In this document: positions 1 through 7,612 of the stretch, piece after piece
Layout of the letters: every line of letters begins with the position of its first letter
Position numbering within the stretch: the first letter of the stretch is position 1
Program-made: the position numbers and the translations under genes
Assembly (NCBI RefSeq): GCF_000314735.2
Contig: NZ_KB375270.1
Location: 558,001 to 622,000 of the forward strand
DNA: 64,000 nt
DNA from: Afipia felis ATCC 53690
GTDB lineage: Bacteria; Pseudomonadota; Alphaproteobacteria; Rhizobiales; Xanthobacteraceae
Reading direction: 5' to 3'
Notes under the pieces: model-generated
Databases searched by the model: none
Told to the model about the DNA's origin: nothing
What the model saw: the letters and a program-made list of their open reading frames with translations, nothing else

Positions 1-2
1 TC

Positions 3-806
3 GTCGCCTATCTGCGCACCTTCGCCCGCATGGGACTGAAGGCGATCCCGATGCGCGCGGAGACTGGCCCGATCGGTGGCGATCTTTCCCACGAGTTCAT
101 CGTGCTGGCCGAGACCGGCGAATCCGGCGTGTTCTGCAACAAGGACGTGCTCGACCTGCCGGTGCCGGGCGCGGACGTCGATTACGACGGCGACCTCACG
201 CCGATCATCAAACAGTGGACCGAGCTTTACGCCGCGACCGAGGACGTGCACGACGAAGCCCGCTACGAGAGCGAGGTGCCTGCCGACAAGCGCGTCAACA
301 CCCGCGGCATCGAAGTTGGCCAGATTTTCTACTTCGGCACAAAATACGCGGATTCGATGAAGGCGCTGGTCGTCGGCTCGGATGGTGCGGAAAAGCCGAT
401 CCACGGCGGCTCCTATGGCGTCGGTGTCTCGCGCCTTGTCGGCGCGATTATCGAGGCCTGCCACGACGAGAACGGCATCCAGTGGCCCGAGGAGGTTGCG
501 CCGTTTCGCGTTGCCGTCCTCAACCTCAAGCAGGGTGCTGCGGAGACAGACGCCGCCTGCGAAAAGCTCTATCGCGAGCTGACGGCAGCAGGCGTGGACG
601 TGCTCTACGACGACACCGACCAGCGGCCCGGCGGCAAGTTCGCGACCGCCGACCTGATCGGCATTCCGTGGCAGATCCTCGTCGGGCCCAAGGGGCTTGC
701 CGAGGGCAAGGTCGAGATCAAGAAGCGCGCCGACGGCAGCCGCGAGATGATGAGCGTCGACGAGGCGTCTCACCATTTCCAGACGAAATGGAAGCCCGCC
801 AACTGA
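3..806 (+). CDS. proS: Proline--tRNA ligase, 3' part (5' end outside window)
   Basis: Charges tRNA-Pro with proline in the cytoplasm. The reading frame is open from the first full codon at base 3, so the gene begins before the window and only about the last 267 residues are seen. The stretch with [15 protein letters not shown] is the class II catalytic core around motif 2, and [14 protein letters not shown] near residue 130 of the visible part is motif 3. The remainder, with [20 protein letters not shown], is the anticodon-binding domain. The protein ends shortly after that domain, which fits the short form of ProRS usual in alphaproteobacteria. The stop is TGA at 804-806; lolC follows after about 140 bases. 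Confidence 0.95.
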   Translation, partial: VAYLRTFARMGLKAIPMRAETGPIGGDLSHEFIVLAETGESGVFCNKDVLDLPVPGADVDYDGDLTPIIKQWTELYAATEDVHDEARYESEVPADKRVNTRGIEVGQIFYFGTKYADSMKALVVGSDGAEKPIHGGSYGVGVSRLVGAIIEACHDENGIQWPEEVAPFRVAVLNLKQGAAETDAACEKLYRELTAAGVDVLYDDTDQRPGGKFATADLIGIPWQILVGPKGLAEGKVEIKKRADGSREMMSVDEASHHFQTKWKPAN

Positions 807-945
807 CATGACCGATATTTAAGGTCGCATCGTCGGTAATGGTGCGATTGAGCGGTGAATCATTGCGCTGCGGGGGCGGCGCGGGCGCGTGTGTGGACTA
901 CAATTCGCCTGATTCGCATGAAATTCGGGGCGATGGACAGATTTG

Positions 946-2214
946 ATGAGTGAGCCGGTTCGAACTGCCCCCTTTGCTCCTTTCGAGTGGCTGATCTCGG
1001 CCCGCTATCTGCGGGCGCGACGCAAGGAAGGATTCATCTCGGTCATCGCGGGCTTCTCGTTTCTCGGCATTATGCTGGGCGTCGCCACACTGATTATCGT
1101 GATGGCGGTGATGAACGGCTTCCGCAAGGAACTGCTCGACAAGATTCTCGGCCTCAACGGCCATCTTCTGGTGCAGCCGCTGGAATCGCCGCTGACCGAC
1201 TGGAAGGAAGTCGCCGACCGCATCAATGGCGTGCAGGGTATCCGCCTCGCGGCGCCGATCGTGGAAGGGCAGGCGCTGGCGTCCTCGCCGTTCAATGCTT
1301 CGGGCGTGCTGGTGCGCGGGATCCGCGCCGCAGATCTCGAAAAGCTCACCTCGATTTCCAAGAATATCAAGCAGGGCACGCTGGAAGGCTTCGACGACGG
1401 GCAGGGCGTCGCCATCGGCCGCCGTCTCGCCGATCAGTTGTCGCTGCATGCGGGCGATACCGTGACGCTGGTCGCGCCGCGCGGCGCAGTGACGCCGATG
1501 GGCACGACACCGCGCATCAAGCCCTACAAGGTCGCTGCCGTGTTCGAGATCGGCATGTCGGAATACGACTCCTCCTTCGTGTTCATGCCGCTGAAGGAAG
1601 CGCAGGCCTATTTCAACCGTCCCAATGATGTCACCGCCATCGAGATCTACACCGACAATCCCGACAAGGTGGACGAGTACCGCAAGGCGGTGACGGACGC
1701 GGCGCAGCGCCCGGTCTTCATGGTGGACTGGCGGCAGCGCAACTCGACCTTCTTCAACGCGCTGCAGGTCGAACGCAACGTCATGTTCCTGATCTTGACG
1801 CTGATCGTGCTGGTGGCATCGCTCAACATCATTTCCGGCCTCATCATGCTGGTGAAGGACAAGGGCAGCGACATTGCGATCCTGCGCACCATGGGCGCAA
1901 CGCAGGGTTCGATCATGCGCATTTTCCTGATTACGGGCGCTGCGATCGGCGTGGTCGGCACGCTGGTCGGCTTCCTGCTCGGCGTCATCATCTGTCTCAA
2001 CATCGAGAACATCCGCCAGTTCATCTCCTGGCTGACCAACACCGAACTGTTTTCGCCGGAGCTTTACTTCCTGTCCAAGCTACCGGCGGAGATTAGTGTC
2101 GGCGAGACGGCGGCCGTCGTGATCATGGCGTTGACGCTGTCGTTCCTCGCGACGCTGTACCCGTCCTGGCGCGCGGCGCGGCTCGATCCCATTGAAGCCC
2201 TGAGATACGAATGA
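946..2214 (+). CDS. lolC: Lipoprotein-releasing ABC transporter, permease subunit (LolC/LolE family)
   Basis: Inner-membrane permease that with LolD extracts outer-membrane lipoproteins for hand-over to LolA. About 422 residues. The first membrane segment, around residues 25-50, is preceded by the family hallmark [26 protein letters not shown] split around the membrane entry. A periplasmic domain fills about 55-270 and three further membrane segments lie at about 275-415, the usual MacB/LolC layout. A TTG precedes the chosen ATG by one codon; ATG at 946 has a GGACAG ribosome-binding site at 935-940. The stop overlaps the lolD start (ATGA at 2211-2214), so translation is coupled. Only one permease gene is present here, so the complex may use two copies of this protein; a second permease elsewhere cannot be excluded. 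Confidence 0.93.
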   Translation: MSEPVRTAPFAPFEWLISARYLRARRKEGFISVIAGFSFLGIMLGVATLIIVMAVMNGFRKELLDKILGLNGHLLVQPLESPLTDWKEVADRINGVQGIRLAAPIVEGQALASSPFNASGVLVRGIRAADLEKLTSISKNIKQGTLEGFDDGQGVAIGRRLADQLSLHAGDTVTLVAPRGAVTPMGTTPRIKPYKVAAVFEIGMSEYDSSFVFMPLKEAQAYFNRPNDVTAIEIYTDNPDKVDEYRKAVTDAAQRPVFMVDWRQRNSTFFNALQVERNVMFLILTLIVLVASLNIISGLIMLVKDKGSDIAILRTMGATQGSIMRIFLITGAAIGVVGTLVGFLLGVIICLNIENIRQFISWLTNTELFSPELYFLSKLPAEISVGETAAVVIMALTLSFLATLYPSWRAARLDPIEALRYE

Positions 2215-2921
2215 GCGCGGCGATGCAAGACGGAGACAACGACGCGCCGGTGGTGTTCCTCCACGACATTCACCGCCAGTATCGGCAGGGTGAAACCACG
2301 CTGACCATTCTCAACGGCGCCAAGCTCGCGCTGTGGGCGGGGCAGTCGGTGGCGTTGGTGGCGCCGTCGGGCACCGGCAAGTCGACGCTGCTCCATATCG
2401 CGGGCCTTTTGGAGCAGCCGGATTCCGGCGAGGTCTATGTCAATGGTGCGCCGACCTCGACGCTGTCGGATGGTGACCGTACCCAGATCCGGCGCACCGA
2501 CATCGGCTTCGTCTACCAGTCGCACCGCCTGCTGCCGGAATTCTCGGCACTGGAAAACGTCATGATGCCGCAGATGATCCGCGGCCTTCCGCGCAAGGAA
2601 ACGGTGCAGCGTTCGAAGGAAATCCTGGCCTATCTCGGCCTCGGGGACCGCATCACCCATCGGCCGGCCGAATTGTCGGGTGGCGAGCAGCAGCGAGTTG
2701 CGATCGCGCGCGCAGTCGCCAACGCGCCGCGTGTGCTGTTCGCGGACGAGCCGACCGGCAATCTTGATCCGCACACAGCCGATCACGTCTTCAACGCACT
2801 GATGCAACTCGTGAAGGCGACGCAGGTCGCGATGCTGATCGCGACCCACAACATGCAGTTGGCCAATCAGATGGACCGCCGCGTCTCGCTGTCCGAGGGG
2901 CAGGTGGTGGAGCTCGACTGA
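2211..2921 (+). CDS. lolD: Lipoprotein-releasing ABC transporter, ATPase subunit LolD
   Basis: Cytoplasmic ATPase that powers lipoprotein release by the LolC-type permease. 236 residues. Walker [10 protein letters not shown] lies at 51-59, the ABC signature LSGGEQQR near 156, and Walker [12 protein letters not shown] near 177-187, followed by an H-loop in IATHN. Length and motifs match the LolD/MacB-type ATPase group. It begins inside the lolC stop codon (ATGA), which indicates an operon. Which of the LolD-type exporters this is rests on the partner gene; that pairing is standard for LolCD. Confidence 0.93.
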   Translation: MSAAMQDGDNDAPVVFLHDIHRQYRQGETTLTILNGAKLALWAGQSVALVAPSGTGKSTLLHIAGLLEQPDSGEVYVNGAPTSTLSDGDRTQIRRTDIGFVYQSHRLLPEFSALENVMMPQMIRGLPRKETVQRSKEILAYLGLGDRITHRPAELSGGEQQRVAIARAVANAPRVLFADEPTGNLDPHTADHVFNALMQLVKATQVAMLIATHNMQLANQMDRRVSLSEGQVVELD

Positions 2922-2930
2922 GCTTTCGCC

Positions 2931-3332
2931 TCAGCGCGCTTGATGAATCTTGCGCTTGTGCTTGTGGCGAACGGACCGCTGCGGACCCGGTGCGGGCGCC
3001 ACGCGGTAGGGATCGTAATTCGGATCGATGTTGCCGAACGGTGAATAGGGCACGCGCGGCTGCGTGATTACATAGGGGCTGCCCGGCCGTCCTTCGTAGA
3101 ACGGGTCGCGGTAGCACATCGCCGAGCGGCCCGAGGCACTGAACTGGCACTGGGCGAGCGTCGAGTAACTGCAATCCTCATACTGGTCGCGGGTGTAGAC
3201 CTTCATGCAGTAAGGATAGCGGATCAGTGCCTGCGCCGGCGACGGCATCAGGGCGCCAGCCCCCACGACCAAAGCGAGCGCCGCAAGAGAGGCGCGTAAG
3301 CCGCCTTTACCTGATGCGCGCGGCGCGTTCAT
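2931..3332 (-). CDS. Small secreted DUF3551-type protein, long copy
   Basis: 133 residues of unknown function. A signal peptide is likely: a hydrophobic stretch ALAALALVVGAGALMP (about 15-30) ends in PAQA, so cleavage is expected near residue 35. The mature part has a cysteine-rich core with YPYCMKVYT, then DCSYSTLAQC and SAMCYRDPFY. This is the pattern of DUF3551, a family common in Bradyrhizobiaceae. The C-terminal tail is rich in Pro, Arg and Lys and ends in a basic segment. It lies head-to-tail with a shorter paralogue at 3335-3592, both on the minus strand and converging on lolD. The start ATG at 3332 lies against the stop of the neighbour, so the pair is probably co-transcribed. Confidence 0.75.
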   Translation of the reverse strand: MNAPRASGKGGLRASLAALALVVGAGALMPSPAQALIRYPYCMKVYTRDQYEDCSYSTLAQCQFSASGRSAMCYRDPFYEGRPGSPYVITQPRVPYSPFGNIDPNYDPYRVAPAPGPQRSVRHKHKRKIHQAR

Positions 3333-3334
3333 GC

Positions 3335-3592
3335 TCAGTAAATCTCGCGGTAGACGCGGCGGCCCCGGCGCGGCGCGTCAGGCGCGCTGTGGTAGAAGGG
3401 ATTCCGGTCGCAATAGGCGAAACGTCCCGACGCGGCGGCCGCACAGGCGGCGTAGCTCGGATAGCTGCATTCGCCATAGCCGGTGTAGTCGCGGCCGCGG
3501 ATGCAATAGGGCTGCTCATGCGCGGCGGCCGGCGTGATGTCGAGGCTGGCGTACGCGCTGAGCGCGAGGACCGCGAAAAGCAATTTGCGCAT
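3335..3592 (-). CDS. Small secreted DUF3551-type protein, short copy
   Basis: 85 residues of unknown function. The first 24 residues (KLLFAVLALSAYAS, ending PAAAH) look like a signal peptide. The mature protein carries PYCIRGRDY, ECSYPSYAAC and FAYCDRNPFY, the same cysteine spacing as the next gene downstream (2931-3332), so the two are tandem paralogues. An RBS-like AGGAGAG lies just before the start on the minus strand (3596-3602). The function of this family is not known to me; the likely location is the periplasm or cell surface. Confidence 0.75.
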   Translation of the reverse strand: MRKLLFAVLALSAYASLDITPAAAHEQPYCIRGRDYTGYGECSYPSYAACAAAASGRFAYCDRNPFYHSAPDAPRRGRRVYREIY

Positions 3593-3737
3593 CGATCTCT
3601 CCTGAATCGTCTGGACTGTTCGTGAACGCGTCCAGTTCCATGGTCAATACACTTCAAGGCCGGCGGTTCATTTCAGGCGCGGTCTCTCCCGTAAAACATT
3701 CGTTAAGGCTGTTTATTCGGTCGCGCTCCCGGGCGTC

Positions 3738-3779
3738 TTGACGAAAGAACAGATATAGAACATTGTTCTCCATATGTTC
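3738..3779 (+). promoter_or_regulatory. Double LexA (SOS) operator with an overlapping -35-like element
   Basis: GAAC-N7-GAAC at 3747-3761 is followed after three bases (ATT) by GTTC-N7-GTTC at 3765-3779. The direct repeat GTTC-N7-GTTC, or its complement, is the known LexA recognition pattern in alphaproteobacteria. Here two perfect copies face each other as a dyad. A TTGACG at 3738-3743 is a good -35 candidate, so bound LexA would cover the promoter. The site lies 43 bases before the small ORF at 3823 and 290 bases before dnaE. A single copy of the same pattern precedes lexA in this window (34895-34909). Confidence 0.72.
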
Positions 3780-3822
3780 CAACCAAGCTTTCCGGGCGTT
3801 TCCGGGGATCAAGGAGCCGATC

Positions 3823-3921
3823 ATGCTGAAGATGTTCTTTGAAGAAGCCGCCGCACTGGCCTCTCTGGTGCTGTTCGTGGGAACCGTGGCGGTGTGGGCG
3901 CACCTCATTCCGCAGCTCTGA
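3823..3921 (+). CDS. Putative SOS-induced small membrane protein, 32 residues
   Basis: ATG at 3823 has a strong ribosome-binding site AAGGAG at 3811-3816 (spacing 6) and ends with TGA at 3919-3921. The peptide has a short amphipathic start (MLKMFFEEAAA) followed by one membrane-length hydrophobic stretch (LASLVLFVGTVAVWAHLI) and no charged tail. It sits immediately downstream of the double LexA operator. SOS-controlled single-span peptides of this size are known: SidA of Caulobacter, a 29-residue protein, blocks division under DNA damage. Similarity to SidA is of architecture and regulation only; homology is not claimed. The gene could be missed by automatic annotation because of its length. 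It may share its transcript with dnaE. Confidence 0.6.
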   Translation: MLKMFFEEAAALASLVLFVGTVAVWAHLIPQL

Positions 3922-4069
3922 GGACGGCCAGCCGCCACAGGCTGGGGAAAGGGATGATAGCGCCGCGCCGGATGCTGTTACGCATGGACAGGGCGGGGCG
4001 CGGGCGGCACCGTTGAGACAGTGAGTCGCCCGATGCGGCTTTCATCCCCCAGCGCGAGAGACTGCCCGG

Positions 4070-7000
4070 ATGGCCTCTGCCGGATTTATCCATCTTCACG
4101 TCCACTCTGCCTATTCGCTGCTGCAGGGTGCGATGAAGATTCCCAAGCTCGCCGAGCTTGCGAAGGCCGACCATCAGCCCGCGCTGGCGCTGACCGACCG
4201 TGACAACATGTTCGGCGCGCTGGAGTTTTCCGACAAGCTCGCCGGCGCAGGCATCCAGCCGATCGTCGGTTGCGCACTCGCCATCGATTTCGGCGATATC
4301 GACCCCAACGCCCGCAATGCGCTTGTGGCGCCTTCGCACATCGTTCTGCTCGCCGCGCGCGAGGAAGGCTACCGCAGCCTGATGCGGCTGAATTCGCGCG
4401 CGTTCCTCGAGACGCCCGTCCACCAGTCCCCGCATATCAAGATCGACTGGCTGAAGGACGAAAGTGCCGGACTGATCGCGCTGACCGGTGGCCCGAATGG
4501 TCCGGTGTCGATGGCTCTGGCGACGGACCAGCCTGCGGTCGCCTTATCGCGCACCGAACAGCTCATGGAGGTGTTCGGCGACCGGCTTTATCTCGAACTG
4601 CAGCGACACGGGCTCGACGTCGAGCGTCGCGTCGAGGCCGCGCTGATCGACATCGCGTACGCCAAGAGCCTGCCGCTGGTTGCGACCAACGAACCTTATT
4701 TCGCGAGCGCCGACGATTATGAATCGCACGACGCTCTCCTCTGCATCGCAGGCGGCCGGTTGATCGCGGAGACGGATCGCCCGCAGCTCACGCCCGAGCA
4801 TCGCTTCAAGACGCGGGCGGAGATGGCGGTGCTGTTCGCGGATATTCCCGAGGCGCTGTCGTCGACGGTTGAAATCGCGCAGCGCTGTTCGTACCGGCCG
4901 CGGACCCGCAAACCGATCCTGCCGCGCTTCACCGTCGGCAGCGACAACACAGCCGACGCGGAAAAGGAGGAGGGCGAAGAGTTGCGGCGTCAGGCGCAAG
5001 AAGGCCTCGCCCGCCGCATCGCCGCGCATGGATTGTCTCCGGGCTTTACGGAAGAGGACTACAGCAAGCGTCTCGACTTCGAACTCGGCGTCATCACCCG
5101 AATGAACTATTCGGGTTACTTTCTGATCGTGTCCGACTTCATCAAGTGGGCGAAGTCGCAGGGCATCCCGGTTGGACCGGGACGCGGTTCGGGCGCAGGT
5201 TCGCTCGTCGCTTATGCGCTGACGATCACCGATCTCGATCCGCTGCGCTTTGGTCTGCTGTTCGAACGCTTCCTCAATCCGGAACGCGTCTCGATGCCGG
5301 ACTTCGACATCGACTTCTGTCAGGACCGTCGCGGCGAAGTGATCCAGTACGTCCAGCAGCGCTACGGGCGCGAACAGGTCGGCCAGATCATCACCTTCGG
5401 TACGCTGCAGGCGCGCGGCGTGCTGCGCGACGTCGGCCGCGTGCTGCAGATGCCGTACGGGCAGGTCGACAAGCTGACCAAGCTTGTGCCGCAAAATCCA
5501 GCCGCGCCGGTGACGCTGTCGGCGGCGATCGCGGGCGAGCCGAAATTGCAGGCCTTCCGCGATGAAGACCCGATCGTCGCGCGGGCATTCGACATCGCCA
5601 TGCGTCTCGAAGGCCTGACGCGCCACGCATCGACCCACGCCGCGGGCATCGTGATCGGCGACCGGCCGCTCTCCGAACTGGTGCCGATGTATCGCGATCC
5701 GAAATCGGACATGCCGGTCACCCAGTTCAACATGAAGTGGGTCGAGCCCGCAGGCCTCGTGAAATTCGACTTTCTTGGCCTGAAGACGCTGACTGTCCTC
5801 GATGTCGCGGTGAAGCTTCTGAAGCAGCGCGGGCGGGAGGTCGATCTCGCCAAGCTGCCGCTCGATGACAAGACGACCTACGACATGCTCACGCGCGGCG
5901 AAGTGGTCGGCGTGTTCCAGGTTGAAAGTCAGGGCATGCGGCGCGCGCTTGTGGACATGCGGCCTGACCGTCTGGAAGACCTGATCGCGCTCGTCGCGCT
6001 CTATCGTCCGGGTCCGATGGCGAACATTCCGACCTATTGTGCGCGCAAGCATGGCGACGAAGAGTCGGAATACATGCATGCCATGCTCGAGCCGATCCTG
6101 AAGGAGACCTTCGGCGTCATCATCTATCAGGAACAGGTGATGCAGATCGCGCAGGTGATGGCGGGCTATTCGCTCGGTGACGCCGACCTGCTGCGCCGCG
6201 CGATGGGCAAAAAGATCCGCGCCGAGATGGACAAGCAGCGCACGATCTTCGTGGCGGGCGCGACCAAGAACAGCGTGGCGAAGGGGCAGGCCGAGCAGAT
6301 TTTCGAGCTGCTGGCGAAATTTGCTGACTACGGCTTCAACAAGAGCCACGCCGCCGCCTACGCGCTGGTGTCGTACCAGACCGCCTATATGAAGGCGCAT
6401 TATCCGGTGGAGTTCATCGCGGCGTCGATGACGCTCGACATGAACAACACCGACAAGTTGTCGGAATTCCGCGCCGAGGCGCAACGGCTAGGCATCAAGG
6501 TCGAGCCGCCGTCGATCAATCGCTCGGAAAGCACGTTCACGGTCAACGGCAACACGATCTATTATGCGCTCGCCGCTCTCAAGGGCGTCGGCGCGCAGGC
6601 GGTCGAGATGATCGTCGAGGCACGCAAGGACGGCGGACCGTTCACCTCGCTGGCGGATTTCGCGTCGCGTGTGCCGCCGCGCGCGATCAATAAGCGCGTC
6701 CTGGAAAGTCTCGCCGCCGCAGGTGCGTTCGATGAGTTCAACCCCAACCGCGCCGCGGTGTTTGCGGGTGCGGACGCGATCCTGGCCGCCTGCCAACGTG
6801 CCAACGATGCGGTCACGCTGGGGCAGAGCGACATGTTCGGCGGCCAGAGCGGCGCGCCGTCGCTGATCCTGCCGAATGTCGAGCCGTGGCTTCCGGCGGA
6901 GCGCCTGCAGCGCGAATACGGCGCGGTTGGCTTCTTCCTCTCCGGTCATCCGCTCGACGATTACAAGGTCGTGCTTCAGCGCCTCAACGTGCAGTCGTGG

Positions 7001-7537
7001 GCGGAGTTCTCCAACGCGGTGAAGAACGGCCGTACCGCGGGCAAGGTCGCAGCCACCGTGGTGTCGCGCATGGAACGGCGCACCAAGACCGGCAACAAGA
7101 TGGGTATCATCGGCCTGTCCGATCCGACCGGACATTTCGAGGCTGTGCTGTTTTCCGAAGCGCTCGGTCAATTCCGCGACATGCTGGAGCCGGGGCTCGT
7201 CGTGCTGTTGCAACTCAGCGCCGAACTGCAGGGCGAGGACGTGCGCGCGCGCATTGCCAATGTCGAATTGCTCGATCAGGCGGCTGCGAAAACATCGATG
7301 GCGCTAAAGATTTTTCTCCGCGACGCCAAGCCGATCGAATCGATCCGTCGCCGCCTCGAGGATCATGCGCAGGGAGCAGGCGCGCGCTCGGGGAGCGCGG
7401 GTGAAGTCACGGTGGTGATGATGCTCGATCTCGAAGCGGAGGTGGACTTGAAGCTGCCCGGACGCTTCAAGGTATCGCCGCAGATTGCCGGTGCGTTGAA
7501 GGCTGTCACCGGCGTAGTCGATGTACAGACGCTTTAG
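4070..7537 (+). CDS. dnaE: DNA polymerase III subunit alpha (replicative DnaE1)
   Basis: Catalytic subunit of the chromosomal replicase. 1155 residues, in the range of replicative DnaE. The PHP domain opens with HLHVHSAYSLLQ (about 8-19). The polymerase acidic pair is in MPDFDIDF near residues 409-416, and the third acidic residue is in KFDFLGLK near 565. A helix-hairpin-helix segment (GVGAQAVEMI) lies near 840, and the OB fold (VAATVVSRMERRTKTGNKMG) near 1000-1030. The N-terminus is of the replicative type rather than the mutagenic DnaE2/ImuC type, and no imuA or imuB gene is adjacent. The start at 4070 has no clear ribosome-binding site, but no earlier start exists in the frame. A double SOS operator lies 290 bases upstream. 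Confidence 0.95.
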   Translation: MASAGFIHLHVHSAYSLLQGAMKIPKLAELAKADHQPALALTDRDNMFGALEFSDKLAGAGIQPIVGCALAIDFGDIDPNARNALVAPSHIVLLAAREEGYRSLMRLNSRAFLETPVHQSPHIKIDWLKDESAGLIALTGGPNGPVSMALATDQPAVALSRTEQLMEVFGDRLYLELQRHGLDVERRVEAALIDIAYAKSLPLVATNEPYFASADDYESHDALLCIAGGRLIAETDRPQLTPEHRFKTRAEMAVLFADIPEALSSTVEIAQRCSYRPRTRKPILPRFTVGSDNTADAEKEEGEELRRQAQEGLARRIAAHGLSPGFTEEDYSKRLDFELGVITRMNYSGYFLIVSDFIKWAKSQGIPVGPGRGSGAGSLVAYALTITDLDPLRFGLLFERFLNPERVSMPDFDIDFCQDRRGEVIQYVQQRYGREQVGQIITFGTLQARGVLRDVGRVLQMPYGQVDKLTKLVPQNPAAPVTLSAAIAGEPKLQAFRDEDPIVARAFDIAMRLEGLTRHASTHAAGIVIGDRPLSELVPMYRDPKSDMPVTQFNMKWVEPAGLVKFDFLGLKTLTVLDVAVKLLKQRGREVDLAKLPLDDKTTYDMLTRGEVVGVFQVESQGMRRALVDMRPDRLEDLIALVALYRPGPMANIPTYCARKHGDEESEYMHAMLEPILKETFGVIIYQEQVMQIAQVMAGYSLGDADLLRRAMGKKIRAEMDKQRTIFVAGATKNSVAKGQAEQIFELLAKFADYGFNKSHAAAYALVSYQTAYMKAHYPVEFIAASMTLDMNNTDKLSEFRAEAQRLGIKVEPPSINRSESTFTVNGNTIYYALAALKGVGAQAVEMIVEARKDGGPFTSLADFASRVPPRAINKRVLESLAAAGAFDEFNPNRAAVFAGADAILAACQRANDAVTLGQSDMFGGQSGAPSLILPNVEPWLPAERLQREYGAVGFFLSGHPLDDYKVVLQRLNVQSWAEFSNAVKNGRTAGKVAATVVSRMERRTKTGNKMGIIGLSDPTGHFEAVLFSEALGQFRDMLEPGLVVLLQLSAELQGEDVRARIANVELLDQAAAKTSMALKIFLRDAKPIESIRRRLEDHAQGAGARSGSAGEVTVVMMLDLEAEVDLKLPGRFKVSPQIAGALKAVTGVVDVQTL

Positions 7538-7612
7538 AGAGCGTTCAAAGAATATTCAGACACGCCCGCGCCGAATGTGCCATCATTGCGACGTATCGCA
7601 TCGGAGGCTGTT

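Noticed and set aside
3654..3938. 94-codon minus-strand ORF over the SOS operator
   Set aside because: It runs through the LexA operator and the small plus-strand ORF and lacks a good start signal. The operator and the plus-strand ORF explain this region better.
4544..6484. Open frame of 646 codons antisense to dnaE
   Set aside because: It mirrors the codon pattern of the intact, clearly homologous dnaE in GC-rich DNA and shows no family motif. The same holds for the long antisense frames over glnS (29906-31741), pyrG (42418-44319) and ilvD (61838-63967).
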